A program made the translations under genes and the position numbers. Under the pieces are notes generated by a model. It did no database searches and had not been told where the DNA came from. It worked only from the letters and a program-made list of their open reading frames with translations. Of a stretch of DNA of 50,532 nucleotides, positions 16,779-25,848 are shown in pieces (positions within the stretch are counted from its first letter, which is position 1; every line of letters starts with the position of its first letter). The stretch comes from Phycisphaerae bacterium (GTDB lineage Bacteria; Planctomycetota; Phycisphaerae; Phycisphaerales; SM1A02): positions 1 through 50,532 of the forward strand of contig VGXO01000017.1 of NCBI GenBank assembly GCA_016873275.1. The letters run 5' to 3'.

Positions 16779-17900
16779 CTACTTCACGAGCCCATAGACG
16801 AGGTGCTCGGAGGTGCGTGGTCCCATCGCGAAGGTCACCGGGAGCTGGAGCAGCCCGGTGAATCCGGGTCGCGGCGTGACCGAGACGGTGACGAGCAGGT
16901 TCTTGCCGTCGGACTTCTGGTCGACGAGCGAGACCGTCGCGTCGGGCGAGAGCGCGTAGACCGCGTCGAAGCGGGCGGGACCCATCTCCTCGACCTCGAG
17001 GGTGAACGCCGCGGAGTCGCCGGGCATGACGCGACCGAGCATCGAGCGGTACTCCGCGAACTTGAACGCGGGCGCGATGCGGGTCGACTCATGCCGCACG
17101 CGGAGGTCGACGAGCGGGCAGTCCTCGCGGTCGGTCTCGACGAGCAGGTACTTCGGCACCGCGTTCTGCGGGAGCGGACGGAAGTCGTAGCGGAGCGTGT
17201 AGCGCGGTCGAGGTGCATCGACCGCCGGATCGAAGCCGACGAAGACCGGTGGCGCGCCCTGCACCGCGAGCACGCGGAACGGCTGACCGTTCGGCGACTC
17301 GAGGTCGAAGGTGCCGGAGAGGCGGCTCGCCTCGAGGGCGTCGATGTAGGGGACCGGTCGCCCCACGACCGAGTACGCGACCTCCGCCTTGAGGTCGACC
17401 CGAAGCGGCGCCTGCACGCCCTCGAAGAGGAGGCTCACCGCCGCCGCCTTGATGCCCACCGCCGCGGAGGTCTGCATCGACATCGGCATCTGGATGCTTC
17501 CCTTCGGCGGGATGACCTTGCCCGCCATGTCCACCGTGGTGCACTGGCAGGTCGGCTTCGACACGAGGATCTTCACCGGTCTGTCGGAGGTGTTGGTGAG
17601 GGTGATCTCCGCCTCGACGAGCGCCCGCGGCGCGACGAGCCCGAAGTCGACGATCCCCGGCTCCGCCACGATCGGTCCAGCGACGATGCGGTTCGCGGTC
17701 GAGGGACCGTTCGACTGACCAGCCGCCGCCACGGTCGAGGAGGTCGTCGCCGCTGGCGCCGCGGCGGCAGGGGTCGCGGCAGGCTGCTTCGACGACTGCT
17801 CGCCGCAGGCGACGAGCGAAGCGCAGGCAAAGGCGCAGGAGAGGGCGCAGAAAGAGGCGCAGGAAGGGGCGAGGTTCAGGAGCATCCGCGGCAGGGTCAT
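16779..17900 (-). CDS. DUF1573-domain lipoprotein
   Basis: A 373-residue exported lipoprotein. The signal peptide ends in a lipobox at LVAC, followed by a Lys/Pro/Ala/Thr/Ser-rich linker. A DUF1573 domain then starts at IVDFGLVAPRALVEAEITLT and continues ILVSKPTCQCTTVDM and IPPKGSIQMPMSM. This immunoglobulin-like fold is common in Bacteroidetes and Planctomycetes envelope proteins, but its role is unknown. The C-terminal half has no recognised domain. Start at 17900 has GGAGAG seven bases upstream; earlier in-frame starts fall in the intergenic region. The signal-peptide coding stretch (17820-17870) is an imperfect run of GCGCAGG-like units encoding FCALSCAFACASL. Confidence 0.85.
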   Translation of the reverse strand: MTLPRMLLNLAPSCASFCALSCAFACASLVACGEQSSKQPAATPAAAAPAATTSSTVAAAGQSNGPSTANRIVAGPIVAEPGIVDFGLVAPRALVEAEITLTNTSDRPVKILVSKPTCQCTTVDMAGKVIPPKGSIQMPMSMQTSAAVGIKAAAVSLLFEGVQAPLRVDLKAEVAYSVVGRPVPYIDALEASRLSGTFDLESPNGQPFRVLAVQGAPPVFVGFDPAVDAPRPRYTLRYDFRPLPQNAVPKYLLVETDREDCPLVDLRVRHESTRIAPAFKFAEYRSMLGRVMPGDSAAFTLEVEEMGPARFDAVYALSPDATVSLVDQKSDGKNLLVTVSVTPRPGFTGLLQLPVTFAMGPRTSEHLVYGLVK

Positions 17901-18030
17901 CGGGTCTCTCCGACGAGGAGGTAGCGGCGAGTCTAGCGGGACGTTCGGCGCGGCTCGCCCGATGGTTGCCCTCGCGCGGGCGAGCGCGCGGGCGATGGCG
18001 GGTGGTCCGCGTCTCGTACGATCTCCGCTC

Positions 18031-19062
18031 ATGCGAGCGATCACCATCGAGCGGCAGGGGACCCCCGTGGTCGAGGCGGTGCGGTTCCGCGAGGACCTTC
18101 CCGATCCCGTCGCCGGCGCTGGCGAGTGCGTGGTGCGCACGGAGGCGTCGGCGCTCAACCATCTCGACCTGTGGGTCGGTCGTGGTCTGCCGGGGATCGA
18201 CATCCGCTATCCGCACGTCGGCGGCTCGGACGCCGCGGGCGTGGTCGAGTCGGTCGGCGGCGGCGTCGATCCCGCATGGGTCGGGCGGCGGGTGCTCCTG
18301 AACGCGGCGGTGCCGCAGCCGGAGCCGGCGCGCCCGGGGATCGTCCCCTCGCCTGCGGACATCCGCATGATCGGCGAGCATGGTCCGGGCGCTCATGCCG
18401 AGCGGTTCGTGGCGCCGGCGGCGAACCTCGTCGCGATCGGCGAGGTCGATCCGGTCGAGGCGGCTGCGTTCGGTCTCACCCACCTGACGGCGTGGCGGAT
18501 GATGACCTCGCGCGCCGGTCTCCGCGGCGGAGAGACCGTGCTCATCACGGGAATCGGCGGCGGCGTCGCGCTCGCGGCGCTCGGGCTCGCGAGGCACCTC
18601 GGCTGCACCACGATCGTCACGAGCCGAAGCGAGGAGAAGCTCGCCCGCGCGAGGTCGCTCGGCGCGGATCACGCCGTGCTCGACAAGGGAGAAGACTGGT
18701 CGCGCGAGGTCCGGGGCGTGACGGGACGGCGGGGGGTCGACTGCTGCCTCGACTCGGTGGGAGGTCCGATCCTGTCGCACGCCCTCCGCAGCCTCGCCCG
18801 GGGCGGGGTGTTCGTGACCTGCGGGACCACCGCCGGACCGGTCGCCTCGTGCGACCTCGCGCGGGTGTTCTGGAACCAGTTGTCGATCCTCGGCTCCACC
18901 ATGGGCGACATGACCGAGTTCCGGCAGGTCGCGTCGCTCCTCATGCGCGGACTCGTCCGCCCCGTGGTTGATTCGGTGCACCGTCCGAAGGACGCCCGGA
19001 CCGCCTACGCTCGGCTTGAATCGTCCGGGCAGTTCGGGAAGATCGTCTTCGACTGGCGTTGA
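18031..19062 (+). CDS. Medium-chain dehydrogenase/reductase (quinone oxidoreductase-like)
   Basis: A 343-residue MDR-superfamily oxidoreductase. The N-terminal GroES-like half contains ALNHLDLWVGRGLPG and GGSDAAGVVESVG. The nucleotide-binding half contains VLITGIGGGVALAALGLARH, followed by TSRSEEKLARARSLGADHA. The catalytic-zinc Cys is replaced (NHLD), and the four-Cys structural zinc lobe is absent from the loop at about 90-125. It therefore looks zinc-independent, as in quinone oxidoreductases; substrate is unknown. The ATG at 18031 is chosen because homology begins there (MRAITIERQG). TACGAT at 18017-18022, eight bases upstream, may be a -10 box giving a leaderless message. Confidence 0.87.
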   Translation: MRAITIERQGTPVVEAVRFREDLPDPVAGAGECVVRTEASALNHLDLWVGRGLPGIDIRYPHVGGSDAAGVVESVGGGVDPAWVGRRVLLNAAVPQPEPARPGIVPSPADIRMIGEHGPGAHAERFVAPAANLVAIGEVDPVEAAAFGLTHLTAWRMMTSRAGLRGGETVLITGIGGGVALAALGLARHLGCTTIVTSRSEEKLARARSLGADHAVLDKGEDWSREVRGVTGRRGVDCCLDSVGGPILSHALRSLARGGVFVTCGTTAGPVASCDLARVFWNQLSILGSTMGDMTEFRQVASLLMRGLVRPVVDSVHRPKDARTAYARLESSGQFGKIVFDWR

Positions 19063-19147
19063 CGGAGAACTCGGGTCGAACCCTCGCCGGGGATCCGCCG
19101 ACCGCTCCCCGACGTCCCTCGACCGCAACGAACGGAGTCTTACCCCA

Positions 19148-19450
19148 ATGAGCGAGCAGACCACCATCGCGGTCGAGACGAGACCCGCCCCGTCGCGACC
19201 CGTCCCCAAGAAGCTCCCCCCGTGGAAGGTGCTCCTCCACAACGACCGCGTGAACTACATGGAGCACGTGGTGAGGACCCTCGTCGAGATCGTCCGCCTT
19301 CCGCAGGCGGAGGCGACCCGGCGGACCTGGGAGGCGCACCGGGAGGGGGCGTCGGTGGTCGCCACGACCCACCGGGAGCATGCGGAGCTGCTGGTTGAAC
19401 AACTTCGCTCCAAGCGCCTCACGGCGACGGCGGAGCCGGACGGGGAGTGA
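19148..19450 (+). CDS. clpS: ClpS-family adaptor for ClpA/ClpC-type protease
   Basis: A 100-residue adaptor that delivers N-degron substrates to Clp protease. A flexible N-terminal extension is followed by the ClpS core: WKVLLHNDRVNYMEHVVRTL, then EAHREGASVVATTHREHAEL. The Asn-Asp that grips the substrate amino group, the pocket Met (NYME) and the conserved His (EAH) are present. The usual second Asp of NDD is Arg here, an atypical pocket rim. ATG at 19148 gives the expected length; an earlier in-frame start would overlap the dehydrogenase gene. No clp ATPase gene is nearby, and the gene appears single. Confidence 0.9.
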   Translation: MSEQTTIAVETRPAPSRPVPKKLPPWKVLLHNDRVNYMEHVVRTLVEIVRLPQAEATRRTWEAHREGASVVATTHREHAELLVEQLRSKRLTATAEPDGE

Positions 19451-19593
19451 CCCCGGGGCATCGCCGCCGCCACGCTCGTGCTTGCCGAATCCAGGACGGC
19501 GTGGGGGGGACGGGGGAAAGCCTCCCTCGGATTCGATCGTGGTCTGGTCAAGCGCCCCGTCCCGAAACCGCGCTTTCCTTGCATGGAACGGTC

Positions 19594-19611
19594 GGTTTAC
19601 CTTGCCCATCC
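19594..19611 (+). promoter_or_regulatory. Possible promoter element upstream of first dockerin protein
   Basis: GGTTTACCTTGCCCATCC lies in an AT-richer patch about 150 bases before the ATG at 19749. The core TTTACCTT-x-CCCA recurs in front of the paralogous gene at 21905-21922. TACCTT (19598-19603) fits a TAnnnT -10 box. No matching -35 box is obvious. Shared position and sequence before two paralogues support a regulatory role; the kind of site is inferred. Confidence 0.35.
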
Positions 19612-19748
19612 TCGCATTTGGCGTACTTTGAACGGTGACCTTTACATCCCCAAGGCTGCGGTGCGCCTCGGAAGGGTCGATCGTCCACGAGTCTTGTTCC
19701 GTCACCCGGCGGTCGGTCAGAGCACCGACGCTCCTTAGGAGATCTGAG

Positions 19749-21794
19749 ATGTCGAAGCGAACGTTGCTTGCGTCGGTCGCCGCGTCGGCCGTCGCAACGC
19801 TGGCTTGGACGCCAGCGGTTCACGCCCAGTGCACGGTCACGCCGCCCCCCGGCGCGATCGAGCAGAACGATGCCTGCGGCAGCGGCGAGGCGGGGTACCA
19901 GGACCCCAACGGCGGCTGCAACTACGCGGGCAACCCGACCCAGGCGCTCGGCACGCTGACCCCGTCGAGTTCGACGGTCGTCTGCTACGGCACCATCGGC
20001 AACTTCATTCCCTCCGGCTCGACGACCCCCTCGTCGCGTGACCTCGACTGGTACTCCTTCGAGCTCACCCAGCCCGGCACGGTGAACTTCAGCATCACCA
20101 ACAACAACTCGTCTGGCGCTTCAGTGCCGATCGTGGTCTTCGTCGCCAAGGGCTTCGACTGCGACACGCAGGAGTTCCTCGTCGGCCTCGAGACGGAGTT
20201 GTGCCCCTACACCGTCTCGGTGACCCTGCCCGAGGGCGTCCACAAGCTCATCCTGACCGTGCCCTTCGAGGGCGACGGTGGCGCGCTCTGCTCGGTCGAC
20301 TACCGAGCGACGGTCACCTACACGCCGGGCGTCTTCCCGGAGTGCGGTCTCGCCAAGGGCGGATCCTGCATCGAGACGCATCCGTCGGGCGGCTGCGACA
20401 ACTTCGCCTGCTGCGAGGCGGTCTGCGCCTTCGAGCCCGCCTGCTGCGCGGTCGAGTGGGACCAAGTCTGCGTCGACCTCGCGCTTTCCGAGGAGCTCGG
20501 CTGCGGCTACTTCGTCTACACCTGCAATCCGCCGGCCCCTGCCCCCGCGAACGACTGCGCGACCTCCGCGACGGTCGCCGAGGTGGGCAACACGTTCGAG
20601 TTCTCGAACGTGAACGCCTCGACCGACGGCCCCAACGGCGGCAGCAGCGTCTGCGCCGCGGGCATCGGCAATGACCTGTGGTGGAAGGTCCAGAGCCCCG
20701 GCACTGGCTACCTCACCGCGACCCTCTGCGGCGGCACCGACTTCGACACCGTGATCGACGTCTACTCGATCGGCACCTCGGGCAACTTCGACCCCGAGCT
20801 CCTGCCCGACTACCAGATCGGCTGCGCCGACGACACCTGCGGCATCGTCGCCGGACCCTCCATCGTCACCATCATCGATGCCGAGCAGGGCGACTGGTTC
20901 CTCTTCCGCGTCGGTGGCTGGATCGATCCCGCCACCGGAGTGGCGGCGACCGGCAGCGGCGTGCTGACCATCGAGTTCCTCAACGTCATCTACAACACCG
21001 GCGGCACCCGCCCGGTCATCTTCAACGGCGCGCTCACCAACCTTGGTCTCTCCTCCGGCTACCTGTCGGCGGCGAGTCCCAAGCGGTGGCTCGCCGTGCC
21101 CTTCACGATCCCGACGCCCCCGACCGGCGACAAGTGGCTCGTGCAGGAGATCGCCGCGAACGGCTTCAGCCCGGCCGGCGTGGTCAACGAGACGCTGAAC
21201 TGGATCATCTGGAGCCGGAACGCGGCGACCAACGCCCGTCCCGTCGACGGAGAGCAGATCGTCAGCGGCTCGGTGCCCTTCCCGGCGCCGATCGATGATC
21301 CGACCGGCAACCCCGCGAACGAGCAGCACGACATCGCCACCGACTTCGAGCTCGAGCCCGGCAACTACTTCCTCACCGTGTTTGCCGGCAACTCGACCAA
21401 TGGCGTGTCGCCCGCCAACTTCGCGTGGTTCTGCAACCCGCCGAACGGGATCGTGATGACCGACGCGCAGGGCGCCTATCTCTGGCGGTCGGCGAACTTC
21501 CCCGAGCCCGGCTTCATCCGGACCACTCCGGGCTGGCAGCCGGACCCGGCGCAGACCGATCCGAACTCGATCACGACGAACGGTTTCAAGATCCTCGGCG
21601 TGCCGTTCGAGGGCAAGGAGGTCATCCCCGGCGACCTCAACGGCGACGGCATCGTGAACGGCACCGACCTGACCATCCTCCTCGGATGCTGGGGCACGGT
21701 GACCAACCCGGCGTGCGTCCCCGCGGACCTCAACGCGGACGGCAGCGTCAACGGCACCGACCTCACGGTCCTGCTCGGCAACTGGACCGGCTGA
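19749..21794 (+). CDS. Secreted Cys-rich-module protein with C-terminal dockerin repeats
   Basis: A 681-residue exported protein. The signal peptide is residues 1-26, ending VHAQ. Around residues 195-245 is a compact Cys-rich module ([20 protein letters not shown], then [16 protein letters not shown]). Two beta-rich regions follow. The C-terminus is a two-repeat dockerin: [19 protein letters not shown] and [19 protein letters not shown], each with a calcium loop. No catalytic domain is recognised, so it is probably structural or binding. Start at ATG 19749 has AGGAGA seven bases upstream. It is a paralogue of the next gene, with shared blocks such as GLSSGY, WSR and FLWRS/YLWRS. Confidence 0.88.
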   Translation: MSKRTLLASVAASAVATLAWTPAVHAQCTVTPPPGAIEQNDACGSGEAGYQDPNGGCNYAGNPTQALGTLTPSSSTVVCYGTIGNFIPSGSTTPSSRDLDWYSFELTQPGTVNFSITNNNSSGASVPIVVFVAKGFDCDTQEFLVGLETELCPYTVSVTLPEGVHKLILTVPFEGDGGALCSVDYRATVTYTPGVFPECGLAKGGSCIETHPSGGCDNFACCEAVCAFEPACCAVEWDQVCVDLALSEELGCGYFVYTCNPPAPAPANDCATSATVAEVGNTFEFSNVNASTDGPNGGSSVCAAGIGNDLWWKVQSPGTGYLTATLCGGTDFDTVIDVYSIGTSGNFDPELLPDYQIGCADDTCGIVAGPSIVTIIDAEQGDWFLFRVGGWIDPATGVAATGSGVLTIEFLNVIYNTGGTRPVIFNGALTNLGLSSGYLSAASPKRWLAVPFTIPTPPTGDKWLVQEIAANGFSPAGVVNETLNWIIWSRNAATNARPVDGEQIVSGSVPFPAPIDDPTGNPANEQHDIATDFELEPGNYFLTVFAGNSTNGVSPANFAWFCNPPNGIVMTDAQGAYLWRSANFPEPGFIRTTPGWQPDPAQTDPNSITTNGFKILGVPFEGKEVIPGDLNGDGIVNGTDLTILLGCWGTVTNPACVPADLNADGSVNGTDLTVLLGNWTG

Positions 21795-21820
21795 TCGCGA
21801 GGATCCCAAGTCTCCCCGAA

Positions 21821-21850
21821 CCCCCCCGGTCCTCGGACCGGGGGGGTTTT
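21821..21850 (+). terminator. Rho-independent terminator
   Basis: Perfect inverted repeat CCCCCCCGGTCC (21821-21832) and GGACCGGGGGGG (21835-21846) followed directly by TTTT and then CATTT. It is 27 bases after the stop of the first dockerin gene and is a textbook intrinsic terminator. The loop is very tight, so the innermost pair probably opens. Confidence 0.93.
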
Positions 21851-21904
21851 CATTTGTGCCGATTGTGGCGTTGACTCGGATTGCGCGTGGCGTCGCGGGC
21901 AGGA

Positions 21905-21922
21905 GGATTTACCTTTCCCAGT
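21905..21922 (+). promoter_or_regulatory. Possible promoter element upstream of second dockerin protein
   Basis: GGATTTACCTTTCCCAGT, about 80 bases before the ATG at 21997, repeats the TTTACCTT-x-CCCA core found before the first dockerin gene. It lies after that gene's terminator, so the second gene needs its own promoter. TACCTT (21910-21915) would be the -10 box. No clear -35 is seen. Confidence 0.38.
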
Positions 21923-21996
21923 GGATTATGTGGACGTCCCGCGGTCGGACGGCGTGGTCCCTCGCGGCGCGACCCGTGATCCGTCGGAGATTCACC

Positions 21997-23535
21997 ATGC
22001 GTGGCGGAAGATTGAACTGGCGGCTTGCGGCATCGACCGCGGTCGCGACCTTGGCGTGCGCCGGCCTCGCGTCGGCGCAGGACTGCCCCTCGAACTGCGT
22101 GCAGGAGCACGGTCCCGGCGGCTGCGACAGCCTCGCCTGCTCCGAGGCGGTCTGCAACGTCGAGCCGGCGTGCTGTGCCGTCGAGTGGGACGCGTTCTGC
22201 GTCGCCCTCGCCTATGAGAACTGCGGCTTCTACGAGTACAGCTGCCCGACGGGCCCCTATCCCGTGAACAACTGCCCGACCGGCGCGATCGTGGTGGGCG
22301 ATGGCGACGTCATCGCCTTCAACTCAACCACCGCGACCACGGTCGGACCGGACGAGCCCGAGTGCAACTCGAGCAAGGGCGACATCCCGATCTGGCGCGA
22401 CCTTTGGTATCGCTACAACGCGCCGAAGAACCTCCCCGCGGGAACCCTGCTCACCGCGAGCAACTGCAACCAGACGAACTTCGACTCGAAGATCGCGGCG
22501 TACGACATCGGCAACGGCACCTACGTGCCCTGCGAGCTGCCGCAGCTCTTCATCGCCTGCAACGAGGATGGCGCCGGCTGCGCGGACTTCACCTCGGAGC
22601 TGCAGATCGAGGTCACCGCGGGCACCTCCTACCTGATCCGCATGGGCGGCTACCTTGATGCCGCCGGCTCTGGCACCATCAGCTTCGAGCTCGGCAGCCC
22701 GCCGCCGCCGCTGCCGCCGACCATCTTCTACACCGGTCCTCAGCAGCCCGTCGTGCAGGTCTCGACCGGCAACCTGATCTACGGTGGTCTCTCGTCCGGC
22801 TACATCACCGGCTCGCTCGCGCAGCGGTGGGCCGCGATGCCCTTCACCGTTCCCGTGCCCGAGGCGGGTGCCGGCGGCGGGACGAGCTGGGAGGTCCAGA
22901 CGATCGCCGGCAACGGCTTCTGCCCCGGCGGCACCTGCGCCCCGCTTCTCAACTACATCATCTGGTCCCGCACCGGTCAGGCGAAGCCCGTCGATGGCAA
23001 CCAGGTCGTGACCGGCTCGGTCCCGACCCCGGAGCCCGACAATGACCCCAACGGCGACTATGCGGGCAACGATCGGTTCCGCATCGTGACCAACTTCGAG
23101 CTCGCACCCGGCGACTACTACATGACCCTCTACGCCGACGCTGGCGCGCCCAACGTCGTCGCCAACTGGGCGTGGTTCGCCAACGCCCAGCAGGGCATCC
23201 CCCTCGAGGACGCGCAGGGACCGTTCCTGTGGCGGTCCGAGTTGTTCCCGGCGCCCGGCTTCCTCCGCTCGGTCATCGCCCCCTGGGCGCAGCAGCCGAA
23301 GCTTCCGGCGAACACCATCTACACCTGCTCGTTCGGCGTCTACGGCGTGGTGCCGAGCAGCGGCATCCCCGGCGACCTCAACGAGGACGGGGTCGTGAAC
23401 GGCACCGACCTCACGATCCTGCTCGGAAGCTGGGGCGACTGCCCGAGCTCGGGCACGTGCATCGCCGACCTCAACGACGACGGCGTCGTGAACGGCACCG
23501 ACCTCACGATCCTGCTCGGCAACTGGACCGGCTGA
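21997..23535 (+). CDS. Secreted Cys-rich-module protein with C-terminal dockerin repeats, paralogue of preceding gene
   Basis: A 512-residue exported protein. The signal peptide ends LASAQ near residue 28. The Cys-rich module comes directly after it ([20 protein letters not shown], then [16 protein letters not shown]), so it is N-terminal here but central in the preceding paralogue. A beta-rich middle shares blocks with that protein: [37 protein letters not shown] and [13 protein letters not shown]. Two dockerin repeats close the chain ([19 protein letters not shown] and [19 protein letters not shown]). Start at ATG 21997 has GGAGA upstream. No enzymatic motif is seen. The two genes probably arose by tandem duplication with module rearrangement. 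Confidence 0.88.
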   Translation: MRGGRLNWRLAASTAVATLACAGLASAQDCPSNCVQEHGPGGCDSLACSEAVCNVEPACCAVEWDAFCVALAYENCGFYEYSCPTGPYPVNNCPTGAIVVGDGDVIAFNSTTATTVGPDEPECNSSKGDIPIWRDLWYRYNAPKNLPAGTLLTASNCNQTNFDSKIAAYDIGNGTYVPCELPQLFIACNEDGAGCADFTSELQIEVTAGTSYLIRMGGYLDAAGSGTISFELGSPPPPLPPTIFYTGPQQPVVQVSTGNLIYGGLSSGYITGSLAQRWAAMPFTVPVPEAGAGGGTSWEVQTIAGNGFCPGGTCAPLLNYIIWSRTGQAKPVDGNQVVTGSVPTPEPDNDPNGDYAGNDRFRIVTNFELAPGDYYMTLYADAGAPNVVANWAWFANAQQGIPLEDAQGPFLWRSELFPAPGFLRSVIAPWAQQPKLPANTIYTCSFGVYGVVPSSGIPGDLNEDGVVNGTDLTILLGSWGDCPSSGTCIADLNDDGVVNGTDLTILLGNWTG

Positions 23536-23577
23536 TTCCAGTCCGTCCCGGTCCGATCACGCAAGGCGACATCCGAT

Positions 23578-23610
23578 GCCCCCCGGTCCACGCAGGACCG
23601 GGGGGCTTTT
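23578..23610 (+). terminator. Rho-independent terminator
   Basis: Perfect 12-base stem GCCCCCCGGTCC (23578-23589) and GGACCGGGGGGC (23595-23606), loop ACGCA, followed by TTTT. It is 42 bases after the second dockerin gene and separates it from the efflux operon. The stem shares CCCCCCGGTCC with the terminator at 21821. Confidence 0.95.
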
Positions 23611-23782
23611 CGTCTCGGCGTCGATCCTGGTCGGCGACCTCCACGAGGGGGTATCCTCCGCGCCCCTGCAACCCGAGCACCGGCGCTCCCAACAAGAGGA
23701 ACCGCCGGCGACGGCACCGATCGGCCGCGTCCCGCGTCGTGGGCTCGCGCGGACCCCGGCGAGGCGACCCTCGGAGGATCGA

Positions 23783-25096
23783 GTGCGCATCTTCATCGTC
23801 CTGTCGGTGGTGCTCTTGGCGGGGCTGGCGGTCCTTGCCGCGACGGTCTTGCCGGGCGAGGGGATGCCCTCCTTCGACCTCGGGTTCTCCTCGGGCGGCG
23901 GCACCGGAACCGAGGTCCGCTCCGAGCGGGTGCGTCAGGGGACGCTCGTGGAGACGGTCTCCGCTCCCGGCGAGGTCGTGCCGAGCACGAAGGTCGAGAT
24001 CTCCGCCGAGGTGTCCGCGAGGATCCTCGAGATTCCCTTCCGCGAGGGGGCGGAGGTGGAGGCGGGGGACGTGATCGTCCGGCTCGACGACTCCGACCTC
24101 GTCGCGCGGCTCGAGGCGGCGCAGGCGCGGCGCGAGGGCGAGCAGTTCCGCCTCGAGGCGGAGCGGGCGCGGCTTGCCGGACCGACCCACGCGCTCGAGA
24201 CCGCCCGCGGCACGCTCGCCCGGCAGCAGGCGCTCTTCGACAGCGGCGACGTGAGCCGGCAGGCGCTCGACGACGCCATCAACCGGGTCCGCGAGCTCGA
24301 GGCGGCGGTGGCGGCGTCCTCCCGCACGATGTCCGTCCTCGAGAGCGGCGTCGCCGCCGCGGACGCCGACATCGAGCAGGTCGAGGAGCTGATCGCGAAG
24401 ACGGTCATGCGCTCGCCGATCAAGGGGACGCTCACCATCCTGAACGCCGAGGTCGGCGAGCTGGTGATCGTCGGCACCATGAACAACGCGGGGACGGTGA
24501 TCCTCTCGATCGCCGACCTCGGGCGCATGCGGCTCGATGCCCGCGTCTCCGAGAGCTCCATCGCCCGCGTGAAGGCGGGGCAGCCCGCCGAGGTCCGCAT
24601 CAACGCGTATCCCGACCGCGTCTTCCCCGGGATGGTCGAGCGGGTGGCGCTTCAGCGGACCGTCGACCGCGACGGCACCGGCTACTTCAAGGTCGAGGTG
24701 CTGCTCGAGCTCGAGGGCGAGCGGATCCTCTCGGGGCTCGCGGCGAACGTCGAGATCGAGGTCGCGGAGCGCGAGGGGCTCCTGGTGCCGAGCCAGGCGA
24801 TCGTCGACCGCGACGTCGAGACGCTGCCGGACGCGGTGGTGCGGTCGGGCGCGGTCGTCGACCGCCGCTCCCGCGCCATCTCGGGCGTCTTCGTCGTGAG
24901 GGACGGTCGAGCCCAGCTCGTCCCGGTGCGGATCGGACCCAGCAACCTCGTGGACACGGTGGTCCTCGAGGGCCTCGCGGAGGGCGAGGAGATCGTGACC
25001 GGCCCGTACAAGGCGCTCGAGAAGCTCGAGCACGACGAGGCGGTCTCCCCCAAGCCGCTCGAGGCGCCCGCGGTCGCCGCGACGGATCCCGCATGA
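23783..25096 (+). CDS. Periplasmic adaptor (MacA/HlyD family) of tripartite efflux pump
   Basis: Membrane-fusion protein bridging the inner-membrane ABC transporter and the outer-membrane channel. It has 437 residues. An N-terminal anchor helix (MRIFIVLSVVLLAGLAVLAA) is followed by a lipoyl-like half (PGEVVPSTKVEISAEVSARI), a coiled-coil hairpin (about 115-215, rich in Ala/Glu/Arg), the second lipoyl half (MRSPIKGTLTILNAEVGELV) and beta-barrel domains. GTG at 23783 is chosen because GGAGGA stands just upstream and the hydrophobic anchor begins there. A TATCCT -10-like box at 23652 lies after the preceding terminator, so the operon promoter is probably there. The 3' end overlaps the ATPase gene by four bases. 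Confidence 0.92.
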   Translation: MRIFIVLSVVLLAGLAVLAATVLPGEGMPSFDLGFSSGGGTGTEVRSERVRQGTLVETVSAPGEVVPSTKVEISAEVSARILEIPFREGAEVEAGDVIVRLDDSDLVARLEAAQARREGEQFRLEAERARLAGPTHALETARGTLARQQALFDSGDVSRQALDDAINRVRELEAAVAASSRTMSVLESGVAAADADIEQVEELIAKTVMRSPIKGTLTILNAEVGELVIVGTMNNAGTVILSIADLGRMRLDARVSESSIARVKAGQPAEVRINAYPDRVFPGMVERVALQRTVDRDGTGYFKVEVLLELEGERILSGLAANVEIEVAEREGLLVPSQAIVDRDVETLPDAVVRSGAVVDRRSRAISGVFVVRDGRAQLVPVRIGPSNLVDTVVLEGLAEGEEIVTGPYKALEKLEHDEAVSPKPLEAPAVAATDPA

Positions 25097-25848
25097 TCAT
25101 CGAGGCCCGCGGACTGACCCGCCTCTACCGCGTGGGCGTCGAGGTGATCCACGCGCTCCGCGGGGTGGACCTCGACGTCGCGGTGAACGAGATGGTCGCG
25201 ATCATGGGGAGCTCCGGCTCCGGCAAGAGCACCCTCATGAACCTCCTCGGCTGCCTCGACCGCCCGACCGCCGGGACCTACCGCCTCGACGGACGCCTCG
25301 TGAGCGCGATGTCGAGCGGCGAGCTCGCGCGGGTGCGGAACGAGCGCATCGGGTTCGTCTTCCAGTCCTTCGAGCTCCTCCCGCGGCTCTCGGCGCTCGC
25401 GAACGTCGAGCTCCCGCTCGTCTACGGGCGCGGCGTCGGCTGGGGCACGAGGCGTCGGCGGGCAAGGATGGCGCTCGAGCGGGTCGGGCTCGGGCACCGC
25501 ATGGACCACCGCCCGAACCAGCTCTCGGGCGGGCAGAAGCAGCGGGTCGCGATCGCGCGGGCGATCCTCTCGAATCCCGCGATCCTGATGGCGGACGAGC
25601 CTACGGGAAACCTCGACTCGACGACGACGCACGAGATCATGGAGCTCTTCCGCCAGCTGCACTCGGAGGGGCAGACGATCCTGATCGTCACCCACGAGGA
25701 CGAGGTGGCGGCGTGCTGCCGGCGGGTGGTGCGCCTCCGCGACGGGCGCATCGAGAGCGACCTGCCGATCGAGCGGGACGCCGCGGCGGCGGCGCTTCGG
25801 CGTGCGGAGGCGCGGGCGGCGCAGTCGGCGGGAGGCGTCGCCTCATGA
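25093..25848 (+). CDS. ABC transporter ATP-binding protein (MacB/LolD type)
   Basis: ATPase of the tripartite efflux system, 251 residues. It has Walker A (GSSGSGKST, near 38), Q-loop (VFQSFELLPRLSA), signature LSGGQKQR (near 142), Walker B with MADEPTGNLDS (near 165) and switch His in IVTHEDE. The sequence around NLLGCLDRPTAGTY is typical of the MacB/LolD group. In E. coli MacB the ATPase and permease are fused; here they are two genes overlapping by four bases (ATGA) at both ends of this gene. The C-terminal tail after residue 225 is Arg/Ala-rich. Substrate is not predictable. Confidence 0.93.
   Translation: MIIEARGLTRLYRVGVEVIHALRGVDLDVAVNEMVAIMGSSGSGKSTLMNLLGCLDRPTAGTYRLDGRLVSAMSSGELARVRNERIGFVFQSFELLPRLSALANVELPLVYGRGVGWGTRRRRARMALERVGLGHRMDHRPNQLSGGQKQRVAIARAILSNPAILMADEPTGNLDSTTTHEIMELFRQLHSEGQTILIVTHEDEVAACCRRVVRLRDGRIESDLPIERDAAAAALRRAEARAAQSAGGVAS

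Noticed and set aside
17820-17870. Run of GCGCAGG-like units, considered as a repeat element or CRISPR-like array
   Set aside because: Units are short and imperfect and lie inside the signal-peptide codons of the DUF1573 lipoprotein; no spacers.
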